DNA from: Bradyrhizobium diazoefficiens
Lineage (GTDB): Bacteria; Pseudomonadota; Alphaproteobacteria; Rhizobiales; Xanthobacteraceae
Direction: 5' to 3'
Length of the DNA: 64,000 nt
Assembly: GCF_018131015.1 (NCBI RefSeq)
Contig: NZ_JAFCJJ010000009.1
Coordinates: 62,001 to 126,000 of the forward strand
The position numbers were made by a program, and so were the translations under genes. The notes below the pieces were generated by a model, which worked only from the letters and a program-made list of their open reading frames with translations, did not search any database and was not told the origin of the DNA. This document shows, in pieces, positions 7,242-15,752 of the stretch (its first letter is position 1; the number at the start of each line of letters is the position of its first letter).

Positions 7242-7925
7242 GTGGAAACCGCGCTCTATTTGCCTGTCAAACGCTTCCTCGAAGGGCTCGGCTTCACGGT
7301 CAAGGGCGAGATCGGCGGCTGCGATCTCGTGGGTCTCAGCGCCGGCGATCCGCCAGTCGTGGTGATCGGCGAGCTCAAGCTCGCCTTCAATCTCGAGCTG
7401 ATCCTGCAGGCGGTCGATCGTGCACCGGCCGGCGACGAGGTCTGGATCGCCGCAAAAATGTCGTCGCGCGGCAAGGGGCGCGAGAGCGATGCGCGCTATC
7501 GCAATCTGTGCCGCCGGCTCGGCTTCGGCATGCTGGGGGTGACCGAGCGCGGCCAGGTCGAGGTGCTGGTGAAGCCGCCGACGGCCGCGCCGCGGCGCGA
7601 GCCGAAGGTGCGCTCGCGCCTCGTTGCCGAACATCAGCGCCGCCGGGGCGATCCCGTGCTCGGTGGCAGCACCCGCGCACCGATCATGACGGCCTACCGT
7701 CAGCAGGCGCTCACCTGCGCTTCGGAGCTCGCGGCCGGCCCGCGGCGCGTGCGCGACTTGCGCGAGCGCTGCCCCGATGCCGGCAAGATATTGCTGCACA
7801 ATGTCTATGGCTGGTTCGCGCGGGCAGACCGTGGAATCTACGGCCTGACCGAGGCCGGGCATGCGGCGCTGAAGCGCTGGCCACAACAAGTTGATGCCGC
7901 TGCCGGTGTTGTGTCACCGCTCTGA
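7242..7925 (+). CDS. DUF2161-type putative PD-(D/E)XK nuclease/phosphodiesterase
   Basis: A 227-aa protein. Near the N-terminus METALYLPVKRFLEGLGF is followed by GGCDLVGL...VVVIGELKL, which gives the D...ExK core of the PD-(D/E)XK fold (about residues 26-48). The second half carries RYRNLCRRLGFGMLGV and a C-terminal winged-helix-like part (LLHNVYGWFARADRGIYGLTEAGHAAL). The family is annotated as a putative phosphodiesterase; no substrate is known to me. The GTG at 7242 matches the usual family start. An upstream ATG at 7143 would overlap the toxin gene. It lies 70 bp behind the toxin-antitoxin pair, so co-transcription is possible. Confidence 0.7.
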   Translation: METALYLPVKRFLEGLGFTVKGEIGGCDLVGLSAGDPPVVVIGELKLAFNLELILQAVDRAPAGDEVWIAAKMSSRGKGRESDARYRNLCRRLGFGMLGVTERGQVEVLVKPPTAAPRREPKVRSRLVAEHQRRRGDPVLGGSTRAPIMTAYRQQALTCASELAAGPRRVRDLRERCPDAGKILLHNVYGWFARADRGIYGLTEAGHAALKRWPQQVDAAAGVVSPL

Positions 7926-8020
7926 CACCCGACCTGCGCATGGCTGAGATGCCGCACCAAATTCATATTGCAATGCAATATCCGCAGCACTACGTATCCC
8001 GGCATCGAAACGAGGCCGTC

Positions 8021-8326
8021 ATGAGCGCAGACTGGACCACCAAATACGGCACGCGCCGCGTGCGCCACGATCCGCCAACCCTGGATGAGGCGATCTTCGC
8101 CGCCGTCGGCATCACCGACGACCAGGAGCAACAGGCCGAGATCGCCGCTGCGCTGATGGGCATGCCGCTCGATGTCGTGCAGGCCGAGGTCAAGAAGCAG
8201 GCTCGCACCAACAGCCGCCTCACGGCTACGCGCGTGATCGCCGGCGAACAGGGCGCCCAACGCTCGATCGTGGTCGAACGCCGCGTCGTCCGCCGCTTCG
8301 GCAACGACAAGCGCACCGGCACCTGA
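8021..8326 (+). CDS. Conserved hypothetical protein (101 aa)
   Basis: The protein begins MSADWTTKYGTRRVRHDPPTLDEA and has a helical middle (TDDQEQQAEIAAALMGMPLDVVQAEVKKQ) and a basic C-terminus (RSIVVERRVVRRFGNDKR). It is cytoplasmic, with no recognised domain. I believe orthologues exist throughout Bradyrhizobium. GAGG lies six bases before the ATG at 8021; a longer reading from 7940 lacks such a site. The basic tail could contact nucleic acid, but that is speculation. A clear terminator follows. Confidence 0.65.
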   Translation: MSADWTTKYGTRRVRHDPPTLDEAIFAAVGITDDQEQQAEIAAALMGMPLDVVQAEVKKQARTNSRLTATRVIAGEQGAQRSIVVERRVVRRFGNDKRTGT

Positions 8327-8352
8327 GCGCTTGTTTCAGGACCAGACATACG

Positions 8353-8380
8353 AAAGCGGACCGGCATCGCGGTCCGCTTT
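8353..8380. terminator. Rho-independent terminator
   Basis: A perfect 10-bp inverted repeat (arms 8353-8362 and 8371-8380) is followed by TT, giving T5 on the plus strand. It lies between the convergent 101-aa gene and the GNAT gene and could serve both. Confidence 0.8.
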
Positions 8381-8402
8381 TTGATTCGTGCGCCCCTGCG
8401 GC

Positions 8403-9008
8403 TCAGGCGGCGCGATTGCCGTACATGCTCGAGATCAGCTTCCAGCAGGTCGAGTTGAAGCTGATCATGGCGCGACCGGCGTTGAACGGCGCGGCGGCGA
8501 GATCGGCCAGCTCCGCTTCGGGCGTCTTTGCGAGGTCGATCGTGCCGGTCGACTCGCCGTGCTGGAAGACGAGGTGCGCCCCGAACTTCTTGGCCAGCGC
8601 GCGCATGGCGTGATTGTCGGCACCCGTGGTGATGCGCAGGCGCTTAAAACCCTTCCAGCGCGCTTCCGCGATCAGCCGGCTGAACAGCACGGTGCCGACG
8701 TTCTGGCGCCGCGCCGAGGCTTCGACGCTGAAGGCGACTTCAGGCAGCGAATCGTCCTCCGGCGGATGCAGTTCGGCGGCACCGCGGACCACGCCGTCGA
8801 CGATATAGGCGACAATGATGGTACCATCCTCGGCACAGCGAGCCGCATAACGCTCGATAAAGCTGTCGTCGAGAAAGCCGTTGAAACGGTCATGCCGGCT
8901 TTCGGAATCAAGCCTCAGCAGATGATCGCGCAGGAGCGGCAGTTCTTCCTGCTGGATCAAGGTCCGCACATAGCCGGGGGCGGTGCGGACTGTGTCTTCA
9001 AGTGCCAC
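8403..9008 (-). CDS. GNAT-family N-acetyltransferase
   Basis: A 201-aa protein with the GNAT acetyl-CoA binding region: EVAFSVEASARRQNVGTVLFSRLIAEA (motif A, with RRQNVG in the pyrophosphate loop) and then GFKRLRITTGADNHAMRALAKKFGAHLVF (motif B). The N-terminal LLRLDSESRHDRFNGFLDD segment is typical of a GNAT subgroup widespread in rhizobia. The acceptor substrate is unknown. It is transcribed convergently with the 101-aa gene and separated from the thioesterase by 136 bp. Confidence 0.8.
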   Translation of the reverse strand: MALEDTVRTAPGYVRTLIQQEELPLLRDHLLRLDSESRHDRFNGFLDDSFIERYAARCAEDGTIIVAYIVDGVVRGAAELHPPEDDSLPEVAFSVEASARRQNVGTVLFSRLIAEARWKGFKRLRITTGADNHAMRALAKKFGAHLVFQHGESTGTIDLAKTPEAELADLAAAPFNAGRAMISFNSTCWKLISSMYGNRAA

Positions 9009-9144
9009 GTCAAATCTCCTCTTGGTATCCCTCGAGGAGGCGTTCGAATCCCTAGACTTCCTATGTTGTGCATCGCAGCAATTTTTTCAAGCCATAGCCT
9101 GCCGGAAGCGACCAATTCGTTAACAAAATCAAGAACCCGTAGTC

Positions 9145-9543
9145 CTACAGAACGAGCTGGGTCTGGGTCACGATGGCTACCAATTTACCGTCCTCGGTCT
9201 CCAGCCGGGTGGTCCAGACTTGGGTCCGCCGTCCGCGATGGACCGGCGTGGCGGTGGCGATGATGGTCGCCCCCTCCCTGGCGCCGCCGATGAAATTGGT
9301 CTTGCTCTCCAGCGTGGTCGTGCCCTTGGCGTCCTCTGGCAGGTTGATCACGGTCGCCGCTGCGCCGACGGAATCGGCGAGCGCCATCACCGCGCCGCCA
9401 TGGACGGTGTGATGCAGGGTGCAGAGATCGGGCCGGACCGTCATCCGCGCCACTACGCGATCCTTCCCCGCTTCCACGAACTCGACGCCCTTGAGCTCGG
9501 CGAACGGCATTTTCATCGCGTGAAGTTTCTCGAGCGGCGTCAT
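9145..9543 (-). CDS. PaaI-type hotdog-fold thioesterase
   Basis: A 132-aa single hotdog domain. TLHHTVHGGAVMALADSVGAAA contains the HGG and following acid of the PaaI/YbgC-like active site, and the C-terminal half has TTTLESKTNFIGGAREG and VHRGRRTQVWTTRLE. Members hydrolyse acyl- or aryl-CoA thioesters, often rescuing CoA from dead-end intermediates. The specific substrate is unknown. It is divergent from the BtuF-like gene across a 119-bp gap with a striking set of half-sites (9600-9644). Confidence 0.85.
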   Translation of the reverse strand: MTPLEKLHAMKMPFAELKGVEFVEAGKDRVVARMTVRPDLCTLHHTVHGGAVMALADSVGAAATVINLPEDAKGTTTLESKTNFIGGAREGATIIATATPVHRGRRTQVWTTRLETEDGKLVAIVTQTQLVL

Positions 9544-9599
9544 CGGATATCCTCCCAGTTTCTTGAACTCTCAGCGTGAATTGCTCCGGGCGGCAAAGC

Positions 9600-9644
9600 A
9601 ATGACGTCTGAGGTCATGGCCGTAATGACATCGGCGACGTCATT
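9600..9644. promoter_or_regulatory. Cluster of four ATGAC half-sites (candidate operator)
   Basis: AATGAC occurs at 9600-9605 and 9624-9629, and its complement GTCAT(T) at 9613-9617 and 9639-9644. They form two consecutive inverted pairs (ATGAC-N7-GTCAT and AATGAC-N9-GTCATT) in the gap between the divergent thioesterase and BtuF-like genes. The site ends 18 bp before the BtuF-like ATG. The binding protein is unknown. Confidence 0.45.
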
Positions 9645-9662
9645 TGTGCATATGCTGGTCCC

Positions 9663-10451
9663 ATGCGCCACTTCCCGCCTCGCCGCATCGTCTGCCTGAC
9701 CGAAGAGACGGTCGAAACGCTCTACCTGCTCGGCGAGCAGGACCGCATCGTCGGCGTGTCCGGCTACGCCGTGCGCCCGCCCCGGGTGCGCCGGGAGAAG
9801 CCGCGGGTGTCGGCGTTCGTCTCGGCGGACATCCCAAAGATCCTGGCGCTGGAACCGGACCTCGTCCTCGCCTTCTCCGATCTCCAGGCCGGCATCGCCG
9901 CCGACCTCGTCCGCGCGGGCGTCCACGTCCACGTCTTCAACCAGCGCGACATCGCAGGCATCCTGGCGATGATCCGCACGGTCGGTGCGCTGGTCGGCGC
10001 AGGGGATCGCGCGGAGCAACTTGCCCAGAGCCTTGAACGGCGTCTTGCCGCGATCGCCGCAACGCCCCGCTTCTCGCCGCGACCAAGAGTCTATTTCGAA
10101 GAATGGGACGATCCGCTGATCTCCGGCATCGGCTGGGTGTCCGAACTGGTCGAGATCGCAGGCGGCGAGGACGTGTTTCCGGAGCTGCGCCATCAGCAGG
10201 CGGCGAAGGATCGCATCATCTCGGCGGAAGCGGTGCGCGAGGCTGCGCCGAACGTCATCCTCGCATCATGGTGCGGGAAGAAGGTCGTGCCCGCCCGCAT
10301 CCGCGCACGCGACGGCTGGAGCGATATCCCGGCCGTGCGGGATCATCGTATCGTGGAAATCAAGTCGACGATCATTCTCCAGCCAGGACCGGCGGCGCTG
10401 ACCGATGGGCTTGATGCGATCGTCAAGGCGTTATGGGGCGCGCGCAGTTAG
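9663..10451 (+). CDS. BtuF-like substrate-binding domain protein, no signal peptide
   Basis: A 262-aa protein of the class III periplasmic binding fold used for vitamin B12 and siderophores (BtuF/FhuD/FepB type): RIVCLTEETVETLYLLGEQDRIVGVSGYA, KILALEPDLVLAFSDLQAG, then a long backbone helix and GWSDIPAVRDHRIVEI near the end. It starts directly at the fold (MRHFPPRRIVCL) with no signal peptide, unlike transport partners, and no ABC permease or TonB receptor gene is close. It may be a cytoplasmic corrinoid- or metal-binding protein. The function remains open. Confidence 0.75.
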   Translation: MRHFPPRRIVCLTEETVETLYLLGEQDRIVGVSGYAVRPPRVRREKPRVSAFVSADIPKILALEPDLVLAFSDLQAGIAADLVRAGVHVHVFNQRDIAGILAMIRTVGALVGAGDRAEQLAQSLERRLAAIAATPRFSPRPRVYFEEWDDPLISGIGWVSELVEIAGGEDVFPELRHQQAAKDRIISAEAVREAAPNVILASWCGKKVVPARIRARDGWSDIPAVRDHRIVEIKSTIILQPGPAALTDGLDAIVKALWGARS

Positions 10452-10453
10452 GC

Positions 10454-11665
10454 TCACGTCACCGCGTTCACGACCTGATATTCCGGCCGCCGCCACTCCT
10501 CGCCCGCGATCACCTCCTCGATAATCTCCGCGGCGCGGATGATCTCGTCCTCACCGATGTACAGCGGCGTGATGCCGAACCGCATGATGTCGGGTGCGCG
10601 GAAATCGCCGATGACACCGCGGGCGATCAGCGCCTGCATCGCTGCGTAGCCGCCCTCGAAGGCGAAGGAGACCTGAGAGCCACGTTGCGTCGGCGCGCGC
10701 GGGGTGACCAACTTCAATTGCGGGCAGCGGCGTTCGACCTCGTCGATCAGGAGATCGCTGAGGTCGAGCGACCACGCACGAACCTCCGCGATGTCGACGC
10801 GGTCCCAGATGTCGAGCGAGGCTTCGAGCGCTGCCATCGCCAACACCGGCGGCGTGCCGACCCGCATGCGCTCGACGCCGCTGGCAGCGGCATAGCCAAG
10901 TTCGAACGCGAAGGGCTTTTCGTGGCCCATCCAGCCGGACAGCGCGGAACGCGCACTGCCGGCATGACGTGGCGCGACGTAGAGGAAGGCGGGCGCGCCG
11001 GGGCCAGCGTTGAGGTATTTGTAGGTGCACCCTGCGGCGAAATCGGCCCCGGCGCCGGCGAGATCGACTGGCAGCGCACCCGCCGAATGCGCGAGATCCC
11101 AGACCGTGACGATGCCAAGCGCATGCGCCTTCGCGGTCAGCTTCGCCATGTCGTGGCGGCGTCCGGTGCGGTAATCGACCTCGGTGAGGTAGAGCACTGC
11201 GATCTCCTCGGACAGCGCGGCCTCGATCGCCTCGGGCGCCACGAGGCGCAATTGATGGCCGCGCCCGAGCGTCGCGATCAGGCCCTCGGCCATATAGAGA
11301 TCGGTCGGAAAATTGCCGGTGTCCGACAGGATCAGCTTGCGCGCAGCGTTCATCTCGAGCGCGGCCGCGAGCGCCTGATAGACCTTCAGCGACAGCGTAT
11401 CGCCGACCATCACGGAGCCCGGCTCAGCGCCGATCAGCCGCGCGATGCGATCGCCGAGCCGGCGCGGCTGCACGTACCAGTCCGCGGTGTTCCAGGCACG
11501 TATCAGCTCATGGCCCCACTCGACCGTGATGACGCGGTTGACGCGCTCGGCAACGCCAAGCGGCAGCGCGCCGAGGGAGTTGCCATCGAGATAGATCACC
11601 CCGTCAGGCAGATGGAACAGGGCCTTGGTATCCTCGTAGACGCGAAGCTTCTGGGTCATGGACAT
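10454..11665 (-). CDS. kynU: Kynureninase
   Basis: This PLP enzyme splits kynurenine into anthranilate and alanine. The 403-aa protein has VIYLDGNSLGALP near the N-terminus, the VWDLAHSAGALPVDL strand with the PLP-ring aspartate, and GCTYKYLNAGPGAPAFLYV holding the Schiff-base lysine. The C-terminal RFGITPLYIGEDEIIRAAEII is characteristic of kynureninases. It is the last gene of the kynB-kynA-kynU set, two bases behind kynA, so translation is probably coupled. Confidence 0.95.
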   Translation of the reverse strand: MSMTQKLRVYEDTKALFHLPDGVIYLDGNSLGALPLGVAERVNRVITVEWGHELIRAWNTADWYVQPRRLGDRIARLIGAEPGSVMVGDTLSLKVYQALAAALEMNAARKLILSDTGNFPTDLYMAEGLIATLGRGHQLRLVAPEAIEAALSEEIAVLYLTEVDYRTGRRHDMAKLTAKAHALGIVTVWDLAHSAGALPVDLAGAGADFAAGCTYKYLNAGPGAPAFLYVAPRHAGSARSALSGWMGHEKPFAFELGYAAASGVERMRVGTPPVLAMAALEASLDIWDRVDIAEVRAWSLDLSDLLIDEVERRCPQLKLVTPRAPTQRGSQVSFAFEGGYAAMQALIARGVIGDFRAPDIMRFGITPLYIGEDEIIRAAEIIEEVIAGEEWRRPEYQVVNAVT

Positions 11666-11667
11666 CC

Positions 11668-12507
11668 CTAGAGAATGGTACGGACGCGCCAGAGTTCGGG
11701 AAACAGCTCGACCTCGAGCATGCGCTTGAGATAGCTGACGCCGCCGGTGCCGCCGGTGCCGCGCTTGAAGCCGATGACGCGCTCGACGGTCGTGACGTGG
11801 TTGAAGCGCCAGCGGCGAAAGTAGTCCTCGAAGTCGACCAGCTTTTCGGCGAGCTCGTACAGCATCCAGTGCATCTCCGGCGCCTCGTAGACCTGGCGCC
11901 AGGCCTGCAGCACCCCCTCATTGAGGCTGTGGGTCTCGCGGACGTCGCGCGCGAGCACCGCAGCCGGCATTTTCAGCCCGTTGCGGTCGGCGAGCCGCAA
12001 CACCTCGTCATAGAGGCTCGGCGTGGCGAGCTCGGCCTCGAGCAATTGCGTCACCTCGGCGTCGTGCGCGTGTGGCTTCAGCATGGCGTGGTTGCGGTTG
12101 CCGAGCAGATATTCGATCAGCCGGTACTGGCGCGACTGGAAGCCCGAGGACTGGCCGAGCTTTGAGCGAAAGCGCGTGTACTCGCTCGGCGTCATGGTGC
12201 GCAGCACGTCCCAGGCGCCATTGAGCTGCTCGAAGATGCGTGACACCCGCGCCAGCATCTTCATGGCGGAGGCGACCTCGTCGGCTGCGATGGCGCGGCG
12301 GGCCGCGGAAAGCTCGTGAATGGCAAGGCGCATCCACAGCTCCGTGGTCTGATGCTGGATGATGAACAGCATCTCGTCGTGGGCGTCGGAGAGCGGATGC
12401 TGCGCGCCGAGGATGGCGTCGAGCGCCAGATAGTCGCCATAGGACATGCGCCGGGCGAAGTCGGTCTCGGCGCCTTCGCTTGCAGGATCGTAATCGCTGG
12501 ACGTCAT
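11668..12507 (-). CDS. kynA: Tryptophan 2,3-dioxygenase
   Basis: This heme dioxygenase converts tryptophan to N-formylkynurenine. The 279-aa protein shows [77 protein letters not shown] and the C-terminal [28 protein letters not shown], which supplies the axial heme histidine region. Length matches the bacterial enzyme. It lies between kynB (34-bp gap) and kynU (2-bp gap). Confidence 0.96.
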   Translation of the reverse strand: MTSSDYDPASEGAETDFARRMSYGDYLALDAILGAQHPLSDAHDEMLFIIQHQTTELWMRLAIHELSAARRAIAADEVASAMKMLARVSRIFEQLNGAWDVLRTMTPSEYTRFRSKLGQSSGFQSRQYRLIEYLLGNRNHAMLKPHAHDAEVTQLLEAELATPSLYDEVLRLADRNGLKMPAAVLARDVRETHSLNEGVLQAWRQVYEAPEMHWMLYELAEKLVDFEDYFRRWRFNHVTTVERVIGFKRGTGGTGGVSYLKRMLEVELFPELWRVRTIL

Positions 12508-12541
12508 GGCAGGCCCTCTCGATCGATCGCCCTCGCCGTCT

Positions 12542-13351
12542 TCAGTCGAAGCCGATCAGGCGCGCGGTGATCTGCGACGACGGATCCTTCAATCCGTCGA
12601 TGACCGTGAAATGGTTGAGCGCGGGTTCGACGACGAGGCGCGTCGACACGTCAAAACCGGTCCAGACATTGGCCATCAGATCGGACTGGCGGATGAATTC
12701 GGGCCGCTCGCCGCCGCCGACCCAGGCGGTGACCGGCACATGCCCGCGCGGCACATGCAGCGCCGCGCTTTCCAGCGCCGCCTCCTCCATGGTCATGCGC
12801 AGCGTCTCGTTCATCCTGGTCTTGAGCAGCGGTCGCAGATCGTGCAGGCCGCTGATCGAGAGCGTGCCGGCGATACGGTTGAAGACGGCCGGCGCCAGTC
12901 GGCTGTCGTCGCACAGCATGCGGGTGACGAGGTGGCCGCCGGCGGAGTGGCCGGCGAGCCGGATCGGCCCCGGCACCAGCGAAGCCGCCCTGGCGATGGC
13001 GGCGGCGATCTCGGCGGTGATGTCGGAGATGCGCGCGGCCGGGGCCAGCGTGTAGCTCGGCAGCGCCACGGTCCAGCCGTGATGGCGCGCGCCTTCGGCG
13101 AGATCGGTCCAGGTCGACTTGTCGAAGCGCATCCAGTAGCCGCCATGCACGAACACGACGAGCCCCTTGCTGTCGCCATCGGGCACGATCAGGTCGAGGC
13201 GCTGGCGCTCGCCGGGGCCATAGGCGACATCGGCACGAAAACCCTTCAGCCCCGCGCGGTAAGCGGCCGCCCGCTCGGCCCATATCCCCGGCATCTTGTC
13301 AGAGCCGGGGATATGGGCCGAATTGGCATAGGCATCGTCCCAATCGCGCAT
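12542..13351 (-). CDS. Alpha/beta hydrolase, probable kynurenine formamidase
   Basis: A 269-aa serine hydrolase: HGGYWM oxyanion motif (about residue 70), GHSAGGHL nucleophile elbow and a C-terminal NHFTVIDGL with the catalytic histidine. Its place directly upstream of kynA and kynU, on the same strand, and the HGGYW motif of eukaryotic-type arylformamidases suggest it removes the formyl group from N-formylkynurenine. This is the arylformamidase fold, not the metal-dependent KynB family, so the step is assigned by context. ATG 13351 follows a good site in GGGAGAGACG; the frame remains open further upstream through the repeat. Confidence 0.75.
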   Translation of the reverse strand: MRDWDDAYANSAHIPGSDKMPGIWAERAAAYRAGLKGFRADVAYGPGERQRLDLIVPDGDSKGLVVFVHGGYWMRFDKSTWTDLAEGARHHGWTVALPSYTLAPAARISDITAEIAAAIARAASLVPGPIRLAGHSAGGHLVTRMLCDDSRLAPAVFNRIAGTLSISGLHDLRPLLKTRMNETLRMTMEEAALESAALHVPRGHVPVTAWVGGGERPEFIRQSDLMANVWTGFDVSTRLVVEPALNHFTVIDGLKDPSSQITARLIGFD

Positions 13352-13488
13352 CGTCTCTCCCGGGGACTCAAGGCCAGCGAACCGGGCGGCAGTCTGCCAC
13401 CGGCGTCGCCGGCATCCTAGTCCTTCTTTTAAGCTTAAAGTATTTGACCGCCCGCGTTTCAGGCAGTGAACCGGCAAGATAATTCCTC

Positions 13489-13610
13489 CGTCATTACGAG
13501 GAGCGCAGCGACGAAGGAATCCAGACTGGCCCCCGAAGCGATACTGGGTTGCTTCGCGGAACCTGTCACCGGGCCGCGCTTCGCGCGGACCCGTTGGCTG
13601 GCAATGACGA
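13489..13610. repeat. Interspersed palindromic repeat (Bradyrhizobium type)
   Basis: About 120 bp begin CGTCATTACGAGGAGCG and end GCAATGACGA, so the ends form an inverted repeat (CGTCATT / AATGACG). Inside are the GAAGGAATCCAGACTGG and CGCGCTTCGCGCGG hairpins that I recognise from many Bradyrhizobium intergenic regions. It sits between the kyn genes and the deacylase gene. No coding capacity. Confidence 0.7.
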
Positions 13611-13626
13611 AGGAGAGAGCCCGCGC

Positions 13627-14904
13627 CTACGCCTTCTCTACCCCGCACCAATCCGCGATGAACAGCGCCATCGCCCTGGTGGTCTTCTTCAGTGACTCCA
13701 GCTCGACGAATTCGTTGAAGCCATGCATCTCGCCGCCGCTGGCGCCGAAGCAGAGGCTGGGGATGCCGTGGTTGAGGCCGTAGAAGCGGGTGTCGGTGAG
13801 CGCGGTGAAGACAAGGTCCTCGACCGGGCCGCCATAGACCTTGTTGAAGGCCCTGCCGAAGGCCGCTTCCGGTGCGGCCGAATTGGTCAGTTCATAGCCT
13901 TCCGACAAGAAGCCCGACCATTCGATCTCCGGCGGATTGTTGGCAAGGAAGCGGTGGTTGCGCGCCGCCGCGGCAACGCAGGCCATGATTTCCTTCTGGT
14001 GATCGGCGATCGACCAGCCCGGCAGCACGGCGATGCGGCAGTCGACATCGCACCAGGCCGGCACGCTGGAGGCCCAGTCGCCGCCCTTGATGATGCCCGG
14101 GTTGAAGTTGATGGGATGATTGAGCGTCTTGAAATGCGGATCGGTCTTCGCGCGCTCGTTCCACTCGATCTCGAGCTTCTGGATCGCCTGGATCAGATGA
14201 TAGGCCGCCATGATCGCGTTGGCGCCGGAGCCGGCATGCGCGACGTGGACCGGATGCCCCTTCACGCGCAGGCGGAACCAGATCACGCCGACCTGCGAGC
14301 GGACCATCTTGCCGCCGGTCGGCTCCGGGATGAAGCAGGCGTCGGCACGATAACCGCGCTGCAGCGTCGAGAGCGCGCCGACGCCGGTGCTCTCCTCCTC
14401 GATCACAGACTGGAAGTGAATCCGCGCCGTTGGCCTGAGGCCGGCCGCCTTGATCGCGTCCAGCGCGTAGAGGGCGCCGATCGTGCCCGACTTCATGTCG
14501 CAGGCGCCACGGCCGAACATCTTGCCGTCCTTGATCACGGGCGAGAACGGCGGCGTGTCCCACAATTCCAGCGGCCCTGCCGGCACGACGTCGCAGTGGC
14601 CCTGGAGAATCAGCGATTTGCCGCCATTGGTTGGCGACCGATAGGTGCCGACCACCGTGCGCGCCCTGGAAAAATCGTGCTCGATCGGGCCGAAGCCGCG
14701 CAGATCCTTCAAGTCATCGACATCGATGTGCCAGTCGTCGACCTCGTAGCCGCGTGCGCGCAGGAGGTCGCCGATCATGTCCTGGCACGGCCCCTCCGCA
14801 CCGCGGGTCGAGGGGATCGCGACGAAATCACGGGTGGTCGCAAGCTGGGCTTCGAAGCCGGCATCGACGGCGTCAAGAATCCTCTGCTGCGTTTCGGCAT
14901 TCAT
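13627..14904 (-). CDS. ArgE/DapE-family metallo-deacylase (M20)
   Basis: A 425-aa M20 zinc peptidase/deacylase. LILQGHCDVVPAG gives the first metal histidine and bridging Asp, GRGACDMKSG the second Asp, and VIEEESTG the catalytic Glu-Glu pair. A dimerisation lid follows (PVHVAHAGSGANAIMAAYHLI), and GEMHGFNEFVE near the C-terminus holds the last metal histidine. Members remove acyl groups from amino acids (acetylornithine, succinyl-diaminopimelate and others); this one is of the uncertain-substrate ArgE/DapE deacylase branch. ATG 14904 matches the family start MNAETQQRILDAVD; the open frame upstream belongs to another gene. Confidence 0.88.
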   Translation of the reverse strand: MNAETQQRILDAVDAGFEAQLATTRDFVAIPSTRGAEGPCQDMIGDLLRARGYEVDDWHIDVDDLKDLRGFGPIEHDFSRARTVVGTYRSPTNGGKSLILQGHCDVVPAGPLELWDTPPFSPVIKDGKMFGRGACDMKSGTIGALYALDAIKAAGLRPTARIHFQSVIEEESTGVGALSTLQRGYRADACFIPEPTGGKMVRSQVGVIWFRLRVKGHPVHVAHAGSGANAIMAAYHLIQAIQKLEIEWNERAKTDPHFKTLNHPINFNPGIIKGGDWASSVPAWCDVDCRIAVLPGWSIADHQKEIMACVAAAARNHRFLANNPPEIEWSGFLSEGYELTNSAAPEAAFGRAFNKVYGGPVEDLVFTALTDTRFYGLNHGIPSLCFGASGGEMHGFNEFVELESLKKTTRAMALFIADWCGVEKA

Positions 14905-14957
14905 CAGGCTGCTCCGGGCGTTCAGACAATCGAAAAGAGCAGACAAGCTAGCCGATT

Positions 14958-15677
14958 TCAGCCGTTCGGGTATCGTACAAAATAAGCATGCCGCAATGCA
15001 TCTTCGAGCAGACGGCCTTCGGAGTAGCCATTCAGCGTCGCGGGCCGGCTGACGCCCTCGCGCAGCCGCGGGCAAGGCTCGGGCGCGCCGAGCACGGTGC
15101 GCACGGGAATGCGCTCGGCATAGATCGGCAACGCGTAATCCTCCTCGTCGTCGCCGACGCCCTTGGCGCGGATCTTTGCCGAGGCCTCCTCGATTTCCAT
15201 CGCGATGAAGGAGGTCGCCTTGATCTCCTGCGCGTGGCTCGCCCGCAGGCCCGCGGTGCGGTCCGGGAAGAAGCGGTCGACCATGGCGATCACCGCGCGC
15301 TCCTTCTCCTCGGGGTCGGTGACGAGATAGGCGGTGCCGAACGCCATCACCGCGCGGTAGTCGGCGGAGTGATTGAAGCCGCAGCGCGCCAGCACGAGGC
15401 TGTCGAGGTGCGCAACCGTCAGGCAGACGCGTTCGCCCCCGGCCTGGTTGCGCAGCATGCGGCTCGCGCTCGACCCATGCCAGTAGAGTTTCGTCCCCTC
15501 CCGCCAGAAGAAGGTCGGCGTGCAATAGGGCTGGCCGTCGATCACGTAGGAGACGTGGCAGAGCATCGACGAATCCAGGATGCCGTGGACGGTGGCACGG
15601 TCGTAGAAGCCACGCTCGTGGAGGCGCTTCACCTTGTTGCGCGCCGACGTCGGATAGGAATTTTCACTCTGGCTCAA
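14958..15677 (-). CDS. Pyridoxamine 5'-phosphate oxidase-family flavin-nucleotide-binding protein
   Basis: A 239-aa split-barrel protein. RGFYDRATVHGILDSSMLCHVSYVIDGQPYCTPTFFWREGTKLYWHGSSASRML is the N-terminal flavin-binding barrel typical of the NimA-like/FMN-binding branch, followed by ESVVLARC-like and YRAVMAFGTAYLV strands. The enzyme may use FMN or bind PLP-like ligands; true PdxH activity is unlikely because the substrate-binding C-terminal signature is absent. It is divergent from a MocR-type regulator gene (15753), a common pairing for PLP-related or small-molecule oxidoreductases. Confidence 0.8.
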   Translation of the reverse strand: MSQSENSYPTSARNKVKRLHERGFYDRATVHGILDSSMLCHVSYVIDGQPYCTPTFFWREGTKLYWHGSSASRMLRNQAGGERVCLTVAHLDSLVLARCGFNHSADYRAVMAFGTAYLVTDPEEKERAVIAMVDRFFPDRTAGLRASHAQEIKATSFIAMEIEEASAKIRAKGVGDDEEDYALPIYAERIPVRTVLGAPEPCPRLREGVSRPATLNGYSEGRLLEDALRHAYFVRYPNG

Positions 15678-15752
15678 GGCCGCTCCTCATCGGATTGGAA
15701 GGATTCCTGAGCAGTTGTAGCGGCGGATTTGGTCTGCGATAGTGCCAATTCC

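Noticed and set aside
14905..15525. In-frame N-terminal extension of the deacylase frame into the PNPOx gene
   Set aside because: The residues upstream of ATG 14904 are antisense-like relative to the PNPOx gene frame on the same strand and do not belong to the M20 family.
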